A stretch of 64,000 nt of DNA from Inquilinus limosus DSM 16000 (GCF_000423185.1 NZ_AUHM01000009.1:124001-188000), one strand, 5' to 3'; positions 1-9,014 are shown, counted from the stretch's first letter. Translations and numbers: made by a program. Notes: generated by a model from the sequence alone, not told the origin.

Positions 1-925
1 CGCCGCCCAAGGCCACGCCACTGGCGAGGCTGAGGGTGATGCCAACAGCATTCTCAACATAGGAAACGGTCGCCAGATGGGCACCGTCGAAATGATCGGC
101 GCCGGCACCGCCGATCAGGAGGGCGGTCGCGGTCGTTCCGATAAGCATGTCGGCACCGTCCTCTCCTCTGAGAACATCGTTCCCCAAGCCGCTGGTCAGG
201 GTGTCGTCTCCGGCACCGCCCGACAGCAGATCGTCGCCGCTGCCGCCGTTCAGCGTGTCCTTGCCGGCCCCGCCGGTGAGAACGTCGTTCCCCGCCCCGC
301 CATCGAGCCGATTGTCGCCGCTGCTTCCTGTCAGCTGATCGTTGCCGCTGCCGCCGGCCGCGTTCTCGATGCTGATATAGGTGTCACCGCCGGTTCCCAG
401 CCCGAGCTCGAGATCGACCTGCACGGCGGCAATGAGATCCCCGTAATCGACCGTGTCGCTGCCGTCGCCGCCGTCGATGGTATCGCCGCCGCCGGAACCG
501 CTCAGCCGGTCGTCCCCGGCCAATCCCTCCAGGTGGTTGGCAATCCCGATGCCGTTATTTCCGGTCAGACGGATGACGTCGTTGAAGTTGCTGCCGATGG
601 CGTTCTCGAGCGAGGTGATGTTGGAGCCGGAGCCGTCGAACTGGGCCCCTGACGTCCGGCTCGCGAAGCTGACCGTATCGTCGCCGCTGCCCCCGAACAG
701 GTAGCTAACCCCCGACCCGCTATCGAGCCGGAACAGGTCGTCGCCGTCGCCGCCATCCATGACATAGACAGAGATGTTCGCGGCGATCACGTCGTCGCCG
801 CCATAGCCGTAGATGTACGGAGTCCCGCCCAGATCGACGAGGATCTCGTTATAGCCTGGATAGGAACCCGACGCGCCCGGCGAGTGGATAAAGTCACTCC
901 CCTCCGTTCCATAGTAATTTGGCAC
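1..925 (-). CDS. RTX calcium-binding repeat protein, partial (3' end outside window)
   Basis: About 308 codons are visible and the frame stays open to the window edge, so the C-terminus is missing. From about residue 40 the protein is rich in glycine-aspartate nonapeptides of the GGxGxDxLx type (for example GGAGNDVLTGG and GGSGDDLLSGG), which in RTX proteins form a calcium-binding parallel beta roll. There is no N-terminal signal peptide, as expected for type I secretion substrates. I chose the GTG start because a GGAGG lies 5 bases upstream; an in-frame ATG 12 bases earlier contains that same Shine-Dalgarno and has none of its own. No enzymatic domain is visible in this part. It resembles the 901-residue RTX protein at 51-54 kb in style but not in long repeat unit. 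Confidence 0.85.
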   Translation of the reverse strand, partial: MPNYYGTEGSDFIHSPGASGSYPGYNEILVDLGGTPYIYGYGGDDVIAANISVYVMDGGDGDDLFRLDSGSGVSYLFGGSGDDTVSFASRTSGAQFDGSGSNITSLENAIGSNFNDVIRLTGNNGIGIANHLEGLAGDDRLSGSGGGDTIDGGDGSDTVDYGDLIAAVQVDLELGLGTGGDTYISIENAAGGSGNDQLTGSSGDNRLDGGAGNDVLTGGAGKDTLNGGSGDDLLSGGAGDDTLTSGLGNDVLRGEDGADMLIGTTATALLIGGAGADHFDGAHLATVSYVENAVGITLSLASGVALGG

Positions 926-930
926 GATAT

Positions 931-935
931 CCTCC
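931..935 (-). promoter_or_regulatory. Ribosome binding site that decides the RTX start
   Basis: GGAGG is followed by the 5-base spacer ATATC and then GTG. The same bases form part of the upstream in-frame ATG reading, which makes that ATG an unlikely start. The AT-rich stretch up to about 1060 probably holds the promoter. Confidence 0.6.
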
Positions 936-1177
936 ATATATTATCGAAATGAGAGCGATACTATCAGCCCATCCGGCCAAATCAAGAATAGAGCTTCTAA
1001 AATATTATTACGCCACGCAGTTTGGATATTTCAGATTGGGCCGTAATAAAGCAACCGCTCCGGATCCCTCAACCGCCCTGGCGAATCGAGGAAAGAGGTC
1101 CATCGAGGCGCAACCGATTGACGCGCGGAGCGTTGTCTCCCGACAGTGCATTGGCTCGTTTGGGCCTGGAGAGACCG

Positions 1178-1618
1178 ATGAACCGCTCGTCCCTTCTTGT
1201 CGTCACCCTGGCTGCGGCCGTCACCCTCACCGCCTGCGGTACGACCAGAGAAACCGCCACGCCCACGCAACCGTCTGCCCCCATTGCCAGCGCCATCGTC
1301 ACCGGCACCGCGACCTATCGAGAGCGCATCGCCCTGCCGGCCGATGCGGAGCTGATCGTACAGCTGCTCGACGTCTCGCTGGCCGACGCGCCGTCGACGG
1401 TGATCGCCGAGCAGCGCATCGCCCCGGTCCGCGTGCCGGTGTCCTTCACCCTGTCCTACGACCCGGCGAAGATCGATCAGAGCCACGTCTACGCCGTCTC
1501 GGCCAGGGTCGAGCGCGGCGGCCAGCTGCTGTTCGTCACCGATACCCGCCACCCGGTGCTGACCCAGGGGGGCGGCAGCAACGTCGAGATCACGATGGTG
1601 CGGGCGCAATCGCGCTAG
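1178..1618 (+). CDS. YbaY/YscW-type outer membrane lipoprotein
   Basis: A 146-residue protein with a lipoprotein signal peptide: basic MNR start, hydrophobic stretch and lipobox LTAC with the acylated cysteine at residue 20. The following Gly-Thr predicts outer-membrane sorting. The mature part (TGTATYRERIALP, then VQLLDVSLADAP) matches the beta-sandwich YbaY / type III secretion lipoprotein chaperone family, whose role is poorly defined; the link to secretion is by family name only, and no secretion genes are nearby. The start has a GGAGAG 6 bases upstream. The frame is open for 52 more codons upstream, but those do not look coding. It converges on the deaminase gene 10 bases downstream. Confidence 0.8.
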   Translation: MNRSSLLVVTLAAAVTLTACGTTRETATPTQPSAPIASAIVTGTATYRERIALPADAELIVQLLDVSLADAPSTVIAEQRIAPVRVPVSFTLSYDPAKIDQSHVYAVSARVERGGQLLFVTDTRHPVLTQGGGSNVEITMVRAQSR

Positions 1619-1628
1619 CGTCGCCCGA

Positions 1629-2096
1629 TCAGGCCTTCTGCCGGTCGCGCCACAGCGCATAGAGGTCGAGGCCGTCCGGCCGCACCGGCAGGTGGCGGAT
1701 GGCCATCGCCTGGTCGGCCAGGGGCTTGGCCAGCTCGGCATAGACCCCGGCGGTGGACAGGCCGTAGGGCGCCCCGTCCTCGTTCGAATAGGCGTAGTAC
1801 ACCGCCGTGACGCCGGTCATGGTCATGGCGGCGAGGCACATCGGGCAGGGATGGCCGCTGGCGTAGACGGTGCAGCCGTCGAGCCGGAGGCCGCCGAGCC
1901 TGCGACTCGCCGCCCGGATCGCCTGCAGCTCGGCATGCGCCGTGGGGTCGCCTGTGGCGCCCATCTGGTTCACCCCGGTGGCGATCACGATGTCGTCCCG
2001 CACCACGACCGCGCCGAAGGGCCGGCCGCCCTCGTCCTCGACATTGCGGCGGGCGAGCTCGATCGCCTGGGCGAGGAAGCGTTCATGCATCGTCAT
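1629..2096 (-). CDS. Nucleoside/guanine deaminase family protein
   Basis: A 155-residue zinc-dependent deaminase of the CDA fold. The zinc and proton-shuttle motifs are clear: HAE (in TAHAELQAIR) and PCPMC (in GHPCPMCLAAM). Length and the RPFGAVVV segment fit the guanine deaminase / tRNA adenosine deaminase-like branch, which hydrolytically deaminates a purine or cytosine base in the cytosol; the exact substrate cannot be read from sequence. The ATG chosen (MTMHERF) follows a GGAGGG; a second in-frame ATG 6 bases later is possible. The upstream P-loop kinase would end 4 bases before this start if its frameshift were corrected, so the two probably form an operon. Confidence 0.85.
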   Translation of the reverse strand: MTMHERFLAQAIELARRNVEDEGGRPFGAVVVRDDIVIATGVNQMGATGDPTAHAELQAIRAASRRLGGLRLDGCTVYASGHPCPMCLAAMTMTGVTAVYYAYSNEDGAPYGLSTAGVYAELAKPLADQAMAIRHLPVRPDGLDLYALWRDRQKA

Positions 2097-2100
2097 CGTC

Positions 2101-2208
2101 TCACAGCCCTCCTGCCGGCAGTCCCCTCCGGGTCTCGGCGATGCGGGCCAGGATAGCATCGACGGTCCCGTCGACGGTCATCGCCGAGCTGTCGAGCCAC
2201 AGCCCGAC
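2101..2208 (-). other. Out-of-frame C-terminal remainder of the P-loop kinase
   Basis: In the frame one base away from the annotated kinase, 35 codons follow that read VGLWLDSSAMTVDGTVDAI and onward to a TGA at 2103-2101. Their composition and the LWLDSS motif look like genuine protein, unlike the tail in the annotated frame. This is the evidence for a frameshift. Confidence 0.6.
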
Positions 2209-2639
2209 CGCGGCGTGTCGGCGCGCATTCCCCTATCCAGATCAGCAGGCGTCCAGGCGCCATACCCTGTCTTCGCCCGACCTGTCTCACGCTCGGCCAC
2301 CGCCTCGGGCGACGGGCACAGCACGACGATGCCGAAGGACCGGCCGCGCAGCAGCCCCGAAATGACGTCCTGCCAGATCACGGCGAAGCCGGCCTCGGCA
2401 TAGCGCTCGGCCACCATCGCCGCCAGCTCGTACCGAAGGTCGAGCTGGCGCAGCGCCTCGGCCGGCAGGTCGGGCGTCACCTCGACCCGGCCGGAGACGA
2501 CCATGCGCCGGAACACGTCGCCGCGCAGATGCACCGCGCGCGGCAGCCGCTCGGCCAGGGCCTGCGCCACGGTCGACTTGCCCGCCGCCATGATGCCGGT
2601 GACGACGAGGATGTCGGGCATTTCGGCATGCGTGGCCAT
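2178..2639 (-). CDS. P-loop kinase-like protein, C-terminus frameshifted
   Basis: The protein has a Walker A motif, GIMAAGKST, right after a short N-terminus, and the overall layout of small phosphotransferases of the chloramphenicol phosphotransferase / AAA type (for example GDVFRRM after the first strand and a WQD segment). Substrate unknown. The frame ends at a TGA after ADTPRSGCGSTARR, a poor-looking tail. A one-base change near 2205-2214 would instead read into a plausible conserved end beginning VGLWLDSS and stopping 4 bases before the deaminase ATG. So either the gene is a recent frameshift mutant or there is a base-calling error in a CGCGG run. The ATG at 2639 has GGGAG 11 bases upstream. 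Confidence 0.7.
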   Translation of the reverse strand: MATHAEMPDILVVTGIMAAGKSTVAQALAERLPRAVHLRGDVFRRMVVSGRVEVTPDLPAEALRQLDLRYELAAMVAERYAEAGFAVIWQDVISGLLRGRSFGIVVLCPSPEAVAERETGRAKTGYGAWTPADLDRGMRADTPRSGCGSTARR

Positions 2640-2672
2640 GGCGGGCAAAGCTCCCGGGCTTGCTTGCAGCCC

Positions 2673-3191
2673 TCAGGCCCGGCCGCTGCACTCCCGCACC
2701 AGCAGGGTCTGGAACCAGTCGTCCTTCAGCAGGAAGTTGAGGTTCTTGGCGATGGCGTCGTCCACCGCGCGGTCCACCGACTGGCCGCGGGCGACGGTGA
2801 AGGTGGTGCCGAAGGCCTGGTCGAACTCGACAGTGTTGCCGACGGTCAGGACGTAGCGGATGTCGACGCCGTAATGCTCCTCCGCCCCTGCCCGGTCGAC
2901 CTTGAAGTCGCGTATCGTGCCGTCGAGCACGCAGCGCGCCGAGTTCAGCCCGGCGCCGGCGCGGCGCAGCTCGGCCTTCAGCGCGTTGGTGACGTAGCCC
3001 GACACGTCGCGGACGCTGCCCTGCGGCGCCACCCCGCCGCGCGGCTGGTAGCCCATCGGATTGACCGCGATCGATCCGGTCAGATGTGTCGTGGTCCGCG
3101 GCTGATAGCCGGTGCGCGGCCCCGGCCCCGGCGGCTGCACGGCGCAGGCGGCGACCAGGAAAGCGAGGGCGAGCGGCAGGCGACGCGGCAT
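2673..3191 (-). CDS. Putative lipoprotein of unknown function
   Basis: 172 residues with a typical lipoprotein signal: MPRR, a hydrophobic run and lipobox VAAC with cysteine at residue 16. After a proline/glycine-rich linker the mature domain (VSGYVTNALKAELRRAG, CVLDGTIRDFKVD, ARGQSVDRAVDDAI) looks like the compact alpha/beta fold of YajG- or CsgG-like envelope lipoproteins, though I cannot assign a family firmly. It sits 33 bases upstream of the kinase on the same strand, so co-transcription is possible. Confidence 0.75.
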   Translation of the reverse strand: MPRRLPLALAFLVAACAVQPPGPGPRTGYQPRTTTHLTGSIAVNPMGYQPRGGVAPQGSVRDVSGYVTNALKAELRRAGAGLNSARCVLDGTIRDFKVDRAGAEEHYGVDIRYVLTVGNTVEFDQAFGTTFTVARGQSVDRAVDDAIAKNLNFLLKDDWFQTLLVRECSGRA

Positions 3192-3298
3192 TCAGGGGCT
3201 CCGATGATTCCAACGGGGCCCGAGCGCCCCGCCCCGACATAGCCTCGCCGCCGCCGCAGGGTCAATCCGATGCCGGCGCCGCCGGCCTCGCCGCGGGC

Positions 3299-4279
3299 TC
3301 AGCGGAAGCCGGTCACCCGGTGCGGCACATAGGGCGCCTCCAGCGCCGCGATCTCCTCCGCCGTCAGCTGCAGGGACAGCGCGGCCACGGCGTCATCGAG
3401 ATGCTCGATCTTGGTGGCGCCGACGATCGGGGCCGTGATCCCCGGCTGCTGCAGCACCCAGGCCAGCGCCACCTGGGCCCGCGGCACGCCGCGCGCCCGG
3501 GCAACCGCGGCCACCGCCTCCACCACCTCGCGGTCGGCCTCGGCGGTCGCGGCATAGAGCGTCTTGCCGAACTCGTCGGTCTCCGACCGGGCACTGGTCT
3601 CGTCCCAGTCGCGGGTCAGCCGGCCGCGGGCCAGCGGGCTCCAGGGAATCACGCCGACCCCCTCGGCCCGGCACAGCGGCAGCATCTCCCGCTCCTCCTC
3701 GCGGTACAGCAGGTTGACGTAGTTCTGCATCGAGACGAAGCGGGTCCAGCCGTGGCGGTCGGCCAGGTACAGCGCCTTGGCGAACTGCCAGGCGTGCATC
3801 GAGGACGCGCCGATGTAGCGGGCCTTGCCGGCCTTGACCACGTCGTGCAGCGCCTCCAGCGTCTCCTCGATCGGCGTCTCCGGATCCCAGCGGTGGATCT
3901 GGTAGAGATCGACATAGTCGGTGCCGAGGCGGCGCAGGCTGTTGTCGATCTCGCTCAGGATCGCCTTGCGCGACAGGCCGGCGCCGTTCGGCCCCGGCCG
4001 CATCCGGCCGTGCACCTTGGTCGCCAGCACGATCTCGTCGCGCCGGGCATATTCCTTCAGCGCCCGGCCGACGATCTCCTCGCTGCTGCCGTCCGAATAG
4101 ACATTGGCCGTGTCGAAGAAGTTGATGCCGAGGTCCAGCGCCTTGCGGATGAAGAGCCGGCTCTCCGCCTCGCCCAGCGTCCAGGGATGGGTGCCGCGCC
4201 CGGGGTCGCCATAGCTCATGCAGCCGAGGCAAAGACGCGACACTTCGAGGCCGGTCCGGCCCAGTCTCGTATAGTCCAT
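3299..4279 (-). CDS. Aldo/keto reductase
   Basis: 326 residues, the usual length for a single-domain NADPH-dependent aldo/keto reductase with TIM-barrel fold. The catalytic tetrad is visible: Asp and Tyr in FFDTANVYSDGSSEE, Lys in VLATKVHG and His in DLYQIHRWD. The C-terminal cofactor-binding segment is IVGATKIEHLDDAVAAL. The MDYTRLGRTGLEVSRLCLG start is the family's normal N-terminus, so 50 upstream in-frame codons were left out. Best resembles the YajO / general stress protein 69-like branch (aldehyde or ketone reduction); the substrate is unknown. Confidence 0.92.
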   Translation of the reverse strand: MDYTRLGRTGLEVSRLCLGCMSYGDPGRGTHPWTLGEAESRLFIRKALDLGINFFDTANVYSDGSSEEIVGRALKEYARRDEIVLATKVHGRMRPGPNGAGLSRKAILSEIDNSLRRLGTDYVDLYQIHRWDPETPIEETLEALHDVVKAGKARYIGASSMHAWQFAKALYLADRHGWTRFVSMQNYVNLLYREEEREMLPLCRAEGVGVIPWSPLARGRLTRDWDETSARSETDEFGKTLYAATAEADREVVEAVAAVARARGVPRAQVALAWVLQQPGITAPIVGATKIEHLDDAVAALSLQLTAEEIAALEAPYVPHRVTGFR

Positions 4280-4670
4280 GATCTCGTTCCGTCTGGCGGG
4301 GGCCGCCGGCGATGGCCGGACGGCAGGGGGTCCGCGGCCCGATAGGGGCGGCCTTCGCAGTCTAAGGCGACAGGACGTGGCCGGGGAAGCCGTCAGCGCG
4401 GGTCGCGGCCCAGCGCCGCAGCGAGGCATCTCTCAGCCGCCGCCGATTCTCTTCAACGAATTTTAGAAAAATCGGACAAATCCAAAGAGACCAATCGTTT
4501 CCGAGATGCTCTTCAAAGGGAAATTTGGAAAAAGGAATTGATGAAATTTTCCGGTCAAACAAAGGCACGGGAATATGTATTGCGCCTCTGCTTCACTTGT
4601 AGGCTGAATTCCGACGATGTGCCTTTCCGGAGAGAAGAAGGCACCGTCCAACAACTGTGGGGGCAAACGC
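4280..4670. promoter_or_regulatory. Intergenic region upstream of the protease, AT-rich part
   Basis: No gene is seen here. The left part, to about 4455, is as GC-rich as the genome. The segment from about 4455 to 4640 is markedly AT-rich (several A and T runs) and divides the two divergent genes, so it probably holds the protease promoter. A GGGGG lies just before the protease ATG. I could not pick out a single convincing -35/-10 pair. Confidence 0.45.
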
Positions 4671-7112
4671 ATGTCAGACACGATCCAAGGAGCTGTCCTG
4701 TCCGCCGGGGACGATCCGCTGCTCGACCTGCAGTGGCACCTCAAGGGGCCCGAGGCGAACGGCGCCAATGTCGAGGCGGTGTGGGCGGACTACACCGGCG
4801 AGGGCGTCAGGATCGCCATCCATGACGACGGCATCCAGCTCGACCATCCGGATCTCGCGCCCAACATCGACCGCTCGCTGTCGATCTACGCGGTGACCGG
4901 CGAGGAGGCGCCGAACTATGTGCCGTCCTCGGTCGACAACCACGGCACCGGCGTCGCCGGCGTCGCGGCGGCGGCCGGCGACAACGGGCTCGGCGGCCGC
5001 GGCGCCGCCTATGAGGCGACGCTCGTCGCCATCCACGATCCGACGATCGCCGGCGTGCCGACGCTGGCCGCGATCGTCAATGCCCGCAACCACGCCGCCG
5101 AGCACGCCGACATCATCAACGGCAGCTGGGGCTATGCCGACGACTACGACAACGGTGTGCTGCGCGACAATTTCGACGATCCGTATTTCGCCCCGGCCCG
5201 GGACGCGACGATCAACGCGGCGGAGAACGGGCGCGGCGGGCTCGGCACCATCATCGTCCAGGCCGCGGGCAACGGCCGCGAGGACGACGACAACACCAAC
5301 TATCACTCCTTCGACAACAACCGCTACACGATCTCCGTCGCCGCGGTCGCCGACGACGGCAAGACCTCCTGGTACAGCAACCCGGGCGCCACGATCCTCG
5401 TGGCGGCGCCGAGCAGCGGCCTGACCGGCACCAACGAGCGCATCGTCACCACCGACCGCACCGGGGACGACGGCTACGGAGCCGGCGACTACCAGGGCGT
5501 CAACGACGTGCGCGGCTTCGGCGGCACCTCCTCGGCGGCGCCGCTGGTGTCGGGGATCGTCGCCCTGATCCTCGAGGCGAACCCCGATCTCGGCTGGCGC
5601 GACGTGCAGGAGATCCTGGCGATCTCGGCCCGGCAGTCGGATCCGGACGAGGCGATCCAGGTCAACGGCGCCGGCAACTGGAACGGCGGCGGCTACACCG
5701 TCAGCCACGACTACGGCTTCGGCACGGTCGATGCGCTGGCCGCGGTCAGGCTGGCCGAGACCTGGGGCGCGGCCCACACCAGCCACAACGAGGTGAAGGT
5801 CGAGAAGACCGTCACCCTCGGCCAGGCCGGCACCATCGCCGACGATCCGGCGGCGCCGCTGGTCTCCACCGCCGTGATCAGCCAGGGCATCGACATCGAC
5901 CGCGCCGAGGTCACGGTCGAGCTGACGCATGCGGAGATGGGCGATCTGAAGATCGAGCTGGTCTCGCCGGACGGCACCTCGAGCCTGCTGCTGGACACGC
6001 CGACGACGGCCGCCGACTTCATCACCGATCTGCACTTCACCTTCGGCAGCACGCTGCTGCGCGGCGAGACCGGCCAGGGCACCTGGACGCTGCGGGTCAC
6101 CGACACGGAAGGCAACGACAAGACCGGCCTGCTCGAATCCTGGACCCTGAAGCTGTATGGCGACGCGCTGTCGGCCGACGACACCTACTACTACACCAAC
6201 GACTTCGCCAAACTGACCGCGACATCCCGCCTGACGCTGTCGGACACGGATGGCGGCAGCGATACGATCAACGCCGCCGCCCTGTCGACGGCGAGCGACA
6301 TCGACCTCGGGGCCGGCAAGGCCAGCCTCGCCGGCAAGTCGGTGACATTCGCCGCGGGGTCGATCGAGAATGCCTTCGGCGGCGATCTGGACGACCGGCT
6401 GGTCGGCAGCGCCGCGGCGAACCAGCTGCATGGCGGGCGCGGCGGCGACACGCTGATCGGCCGGGCCGGCGACGATGCGCTTCACGGCGACAACGGCAAT
6501 GACGTGCTTCGCGGCGGCGCCGGGGCCGACACCCTGCATGGCGGCGCCGGAATCGATCTCGCCAGCTATTTCGACAGCGCGGCGGGCGTGAGCGTCAACC
6601 TGGCCACCGGCGCCGCCCGCGGCGGCGATGCGCAAGGCGACCTGCTGGTCAGCATCGAGAACGTCAGCGGCAGCCGGTTCGACGACACCCTCGTCGGCGG
6701 CGATGGGACCAACACCCTGTTCGGCCGCGACGGCGACGACGTGCTCAACGGCGGCGGCGGCCGGGACAGCCTGCAGGGCGAAGCCGGCGCCGACCGCTTC
6801 GTCCTCTCGTCGGTGCTGGACAGCGGGATCGGCGCGACTGCCGACCGGATCGGGGATTTCAGCCACGACCAGGGCGATCGCATCGATCTGAGGCTGATCG
6901 ACGCCAACACCCTGGTCTCCGGTGATCAGGCCTTCACCTTCATCGGCACCGACCTGTACTCGCACACGGCGGGAGAGCTGCGCTTCGCCGTCAATGCGCA
7001 TGGCAGCGGCACCGTCACGATCGCCGGCGACATCGATGGTGACGGCGTATCCAATTTCCACATTGTGCTCAGCGGCGTGATCGGCTTGGCCGCCGCCGAT
7101 CTCCTGCTCTGA
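4671..7112 (+). CDS. Secreted subtilisin-like serine protease with P domain and RTX repeats
   Basis: 813 residues in three parts. Residues 40-390 are a peptidase S8 kexin-like domain with Asp52 (AIHDDGI), His91 (DNHGTGVAG), oxyanion Asn201 (QAAGN) and Ser287 (GGTSSAAP). Residues about 395-515 are a proprotein convertase P domain (beta sandwich; ISQGIDIDRAEV, GTWTLRVTDTEGND). Residues about 575-720 hold RTX repeats (GGRGGDTLIGRAGDDALHG), followed by a serralysin-type C-terminal region ending AAADLLL. There is no signal peptide, so type I secretion through the C-terminus is expected, with calcium-dependent folding outside. The start follows a GGGGG. Its C-terminal region closely parallels that of the 901-residue RTX protein at 51 kb. 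A hairpin terminator follows. Confidence 0.93.
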   Translation: MSDTIQGAVLSAGDDPLLDLQWHLKGPEANGANVEAVWADYTGEGVRIAIHDDGIQLDHPDLAPNIDRSLSIYAVTGEEAPNYVPSSVDNHGTGVAGVAAAAGDNGLGGRGAAYEATLVAIHDPTIAGVPTLAAIVNARNHAAEHADIINGSWGYADDYDNGVLRDNFDDPYFAPARDATINAAENGRGGLGTIIVQAAGNGREDDDNTNYHSFDNNRYTISVAAVADDGKTSWYSNPGATILVAAPSSGLTGTNERIVTTDRTGDDGYGAGDYQGVNDVRGFGGTSSAAPLVSGIVALILEANPDLGWRDVQEILAISARQSDPDEAIQVNGAGNWNGGGYTVSHDYGFGTVDALAAVRLAETWGAAHTSHNEVKVEKTVTLGQAGTIADDPAAPLVSTAVISQGIDIDRAEVTVELTHAEMGDLKIELVSPDGTSSLLLDTPTTAADFITDLHFTFGSTLLRGETGQGTWTLRVTDTEGNDKTGLLESWTLKLYGDALSADDTYYYTNDFAKLTATSRLTLSDTDGGSDTINAAALSTASDIDLGAGKASLAGKSVTFAAGSIENAFGGDLDDRLVGSAAANQLHGGRGGDTLIGRAGDDALHGDNGNDVLRGGAGADTLHGGAGIDLASYFDSAAGVSVNLATGAARGGDAQGDLLVSIENVSGSRFDDTLVGGDGTNTLFGRDGDDVLNGGGGRDSLQGEAGADRFVLSSVLDSGIGATADRIGDFSHDQGDRIDLRLIDANTLVSGDQAFTFIGTDLYSHTAGELRFAVNAHGSGTVTIAGDIDGDGVSNFHIVLSGVIGLAAADLLL

Positions 7113-7136
7113 TCTCCAACTATCGCGAGGCTGCGG

Positions 7137-7163
7137 AGGGCCGCTCTTCGGAGCGGCCCTTCT
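7137..7163 (+). terminator. Rho-independent-like terminator after the protease gene
   Basis: A perfect 10-bp stem, AGGGCCGCTC and GAGCGGCCCT, encloses a TTCG tetraloop, 24 bases after the stop codon. The following sequence is only weakly T-rich. Confidence 0.7.
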
Positions 7164-7330
7164 GCCGTTCGGCGCGTTTCCAAGGAACTCACGTCCGGTT
7201 GCGATGTTGGTACGATGCCGGCGTCGCGCGCGGCCCGAGACTCCGGCATTCGTTCGGGCCTTCTCTCTTCCGCCTCTATCCCGCGGCTGCCGCCGCGTTC
7301 GACTGCGTCAATCGCATCAGGGGGCCTGCC

Positions 7331-8038
7331 ATGTCTCCTCAAGACCTGACGGTGAAGCTCGACGCCGACATGCCGCAGCTCAGGGTCCTCGATCCCGAGC
7401 TGCTCGACTACATTCAGCGGCGCCAGGTCGACGATGTCATCTATCCGGCCGGTGCCAGGATCATCGCGGAGGGGGAGCCCGATCCGCCGCTCTACACAGT
7501 GACCAGCGGCTGGGCGATGCGCTTCAAGTCGTTGCAGGACGGGCGGAGGCAGATCCTGTCCTTCGTCATGCCGGGCGACGTGATCGGCTTCCAGGCCCAG
7601 TTCTTCGACAGCGCGGTCACCTCGATCGAAGCGATCACCGAGGTTTCGCTCTGTGTGATCCCGCATGACGACATCTCCCGCCTGCACGAAACCCATCCGG
7701 AGATCGCCCTGCGGTTCGCGGCGCTGACCGCGGACCAGAAGCGGGTCATGGAGGAGCAGCTGCTGTCGCTGGGCCAGCGCACGGCGCCGGAACGGGTGGC
7801 GGCACTGATCCTGGACCTGTATGGCCGGGCCGAGGCGCGCGAGATGGTGCGTGACGGCAGCATGCCGTTCCCGCTGACCCAGCAGCACATCGCCGATGCG
7901 CTCGGCATCTCGCTGGTGCACGCCAACCGGACACTGACACGGCTGCAGCGCGACAGGCTGTTCCGGATCCGGGGCCGCCGGCTGCAGATGCTGGATGCGC
8001 CGGCCTTGGAGAAAATGGCGCAGAAGCCCGCGAACTGA
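7331..8038 (+). CDS. Crp/Fnr-family transcriptional regulator
   Basis: 235 residues: an N-terminal cyclic-nucleotide-type beta roll (about 20-140, with GWAMRFKSLQDGRRQ and FVMPGDVIGFQ) and a C-terminal winged helix (about 165-225) whose HTH reads PLTQQHIADALGISLVHANR. The N-terminal four-cysteine cluster of FNR is absent, so oxygen sensing through 4Fe-4S is unlikely; the ligand is unknown. The start at MSPQDL gives the normal family length; the 44 codons before it look non-coding. It converges on the HxlR gene, whose stop is 3 bases away, so the two regulators are not co-transcribed. Confidence 0.9.
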   Translation: MSPQDLTVKLDADMPQLRVLDPELLDYIQRRQVDDVIYPAGARIIAEGEPDPPLYTVTSGWAMRFKSLQDGRRQILSFVMPGDVIGFQAQFFDSAVTSIEAITEVSLCVIPHDDISRLHETHPEIALRFAALTADQKRVMEEQLLSLGQRTAPERVAALILDLYGRAEAREMVRDGSMPFPLTQQHIADALGISLVHANRTLTRLQRDRLFRIRGRRLQMLDAPALEKMAQKPAN

Positions 8039-8041
8039 GCG

Positions 8042-8425
8042 TCACGCAGCCTCGGCGGCCGGCGGGACATAAGCCATCCGGGCGGCGCGGACCTGGTGGT
8101 GATGCTCGTCGGCCCAGCGCACCAGCGCGTTCAGCGGCTCCATCAGCGACCGGCCCAGCGGCGTCAGCGCGTAGTCGACGCGCGGCGGGATGGTCGGATG
8201 CACCGTGCGCGACACCAGGCCGTCCTGCTCCAGCCGGCGCAGCGTCTGCGCCAGCATGCGCTGGGAGATGTCGCCGATCTCGCGCTTGACCGCGGTGAAG
8301 CGCTTCACCCCCGGCGCCAGCGTCTGCAGCACCAGCAGGCTCCAGCGGTCGCCGATACGGTCCAGCACGTCCCGGACCGGACAGGGATGGAACGCCCCGT
8401 CCACCATCTTGCGCGCCACCATCAT
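8042..8425 (-). CDS. HxlR-family transcriptional regulator
   Basis: 127 residues with the HxlR winged-helix fold. The conserved [19 protein letters not shown] helix contains the redox-type cysteine found in several members (HypR, YodB, QorR), followed by [22 protein letters not shown] and the wing [15 protein letters not shown]. Such proteins usually repress a neighbouring oxidoreductase gene, but none is adjacent. The first two codons are both ATG. Confidence 0.9.
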   Translation of the reverse strand: MMVARKMVDGAFHPCPVRDVLDRIGDRWSLLVLQTLAPGVKRFTAVKREIGDISQRMLAQTLRRLEQDGLVSRTVHPTIPPRVDYALTPLGRSLMEPLNALVRWADEHHHQVRAARMAYVPPAAEAA

Positions 8426-8675
8426 CCTTTCCTTCCCATCGCCGTGACAAGGCCAAGGCAGTATACTATCGGAACCGAGACCCTGATCGGAACCATGGGC
8501 TTGTCATGGACGGCGCGGCCTGCCGGATCGGGCCGGGCGCCAGTCGCGCCGACGATCCGGCGGCCGCCGGGCGAAGCCTGACGAATCGGCCTTAAATTAA
8601 GGATTTTTCATTGGGAACCCGGCTTCGCTGCGGCCTATTCCCATGGCGTGAGCCCACAACAAGGGAGCTTGGACC

Positions 8676-8987
8676 ATGGCGAACAGCCAGACTCCGCACC
8701 GGGGTGGCGCCGGCAACTTCGCCTACAATCGGGAGCGTGCGGCGGCGGCCGGCCGCAAGGGCGGCCAGATGAGCAGCGGCAATTTCGCCCATGACCCGGC
8801 GCGTGCGGCGGAGGCCGGCCGGAAGGGCGGCCAGCACAGCGGCGGCAACTTCAAGAACGATCCGGCGCGCGCAGCGGCGGCCGGCCGCAAGGGCGGCCAG
8901 GAGAGCGGCGGCAACTTCGCCCATGATCGCGAGCGTGCGGCGGAAGCGGGCCGGAAAGGTGGTCTGTCCGGCCACGGACCGCATTGA
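8676..8987 (+). CDS. KGG-repeat stress protein (YciG-like)
   Basis: 103 residues composed almost only of four copies of a 22-residue unit: GNF, a short acidic spacer, then RAAxAGRKGGQ. This is the KGG motif of YciG/GsiB-type hydrophilic stress proteins. The protein is highly charged, glycine-rich and lacks hydrophobic segments, so it is probably disordered and cytosolic. A GGGAG precedes the start. In E. coli yciG is next to yciF and yciE; here a YciF-type gene lies just downstream on the other strand, which supports a shared stress role. A clear terminator follows. Confidence 0.9.
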   Translation: MANSQTPHRGGAGNFAYNRERAAAAGRKGGQMSSGNFAHDPARAAEAGRKGGQHSGGNFKNDPARAAAAGRKGGQESGGNFAHDRERAAEAGRKGGLSGHGPH

Positions 8988-9014
8988 CGCCTCCCCGTTG
9001 AGCTCGCTCCATCC

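Noticed and set aside
919-1662. A 247-codon plus-strand frame over the lipoprotein gene
   Set aside because: The other frame has a signal peptide, lipobox and Shine-Dalgarno; this one is arginine/histidine-rich filler.
8600-8675. GGAAC upstream of the KGG gene as an EcfG general stress promoter
   Set aside because: No CGTT 16-17 bases downstream, so the pair is incomplete. The same test failed upstream of the YciF-type gene.
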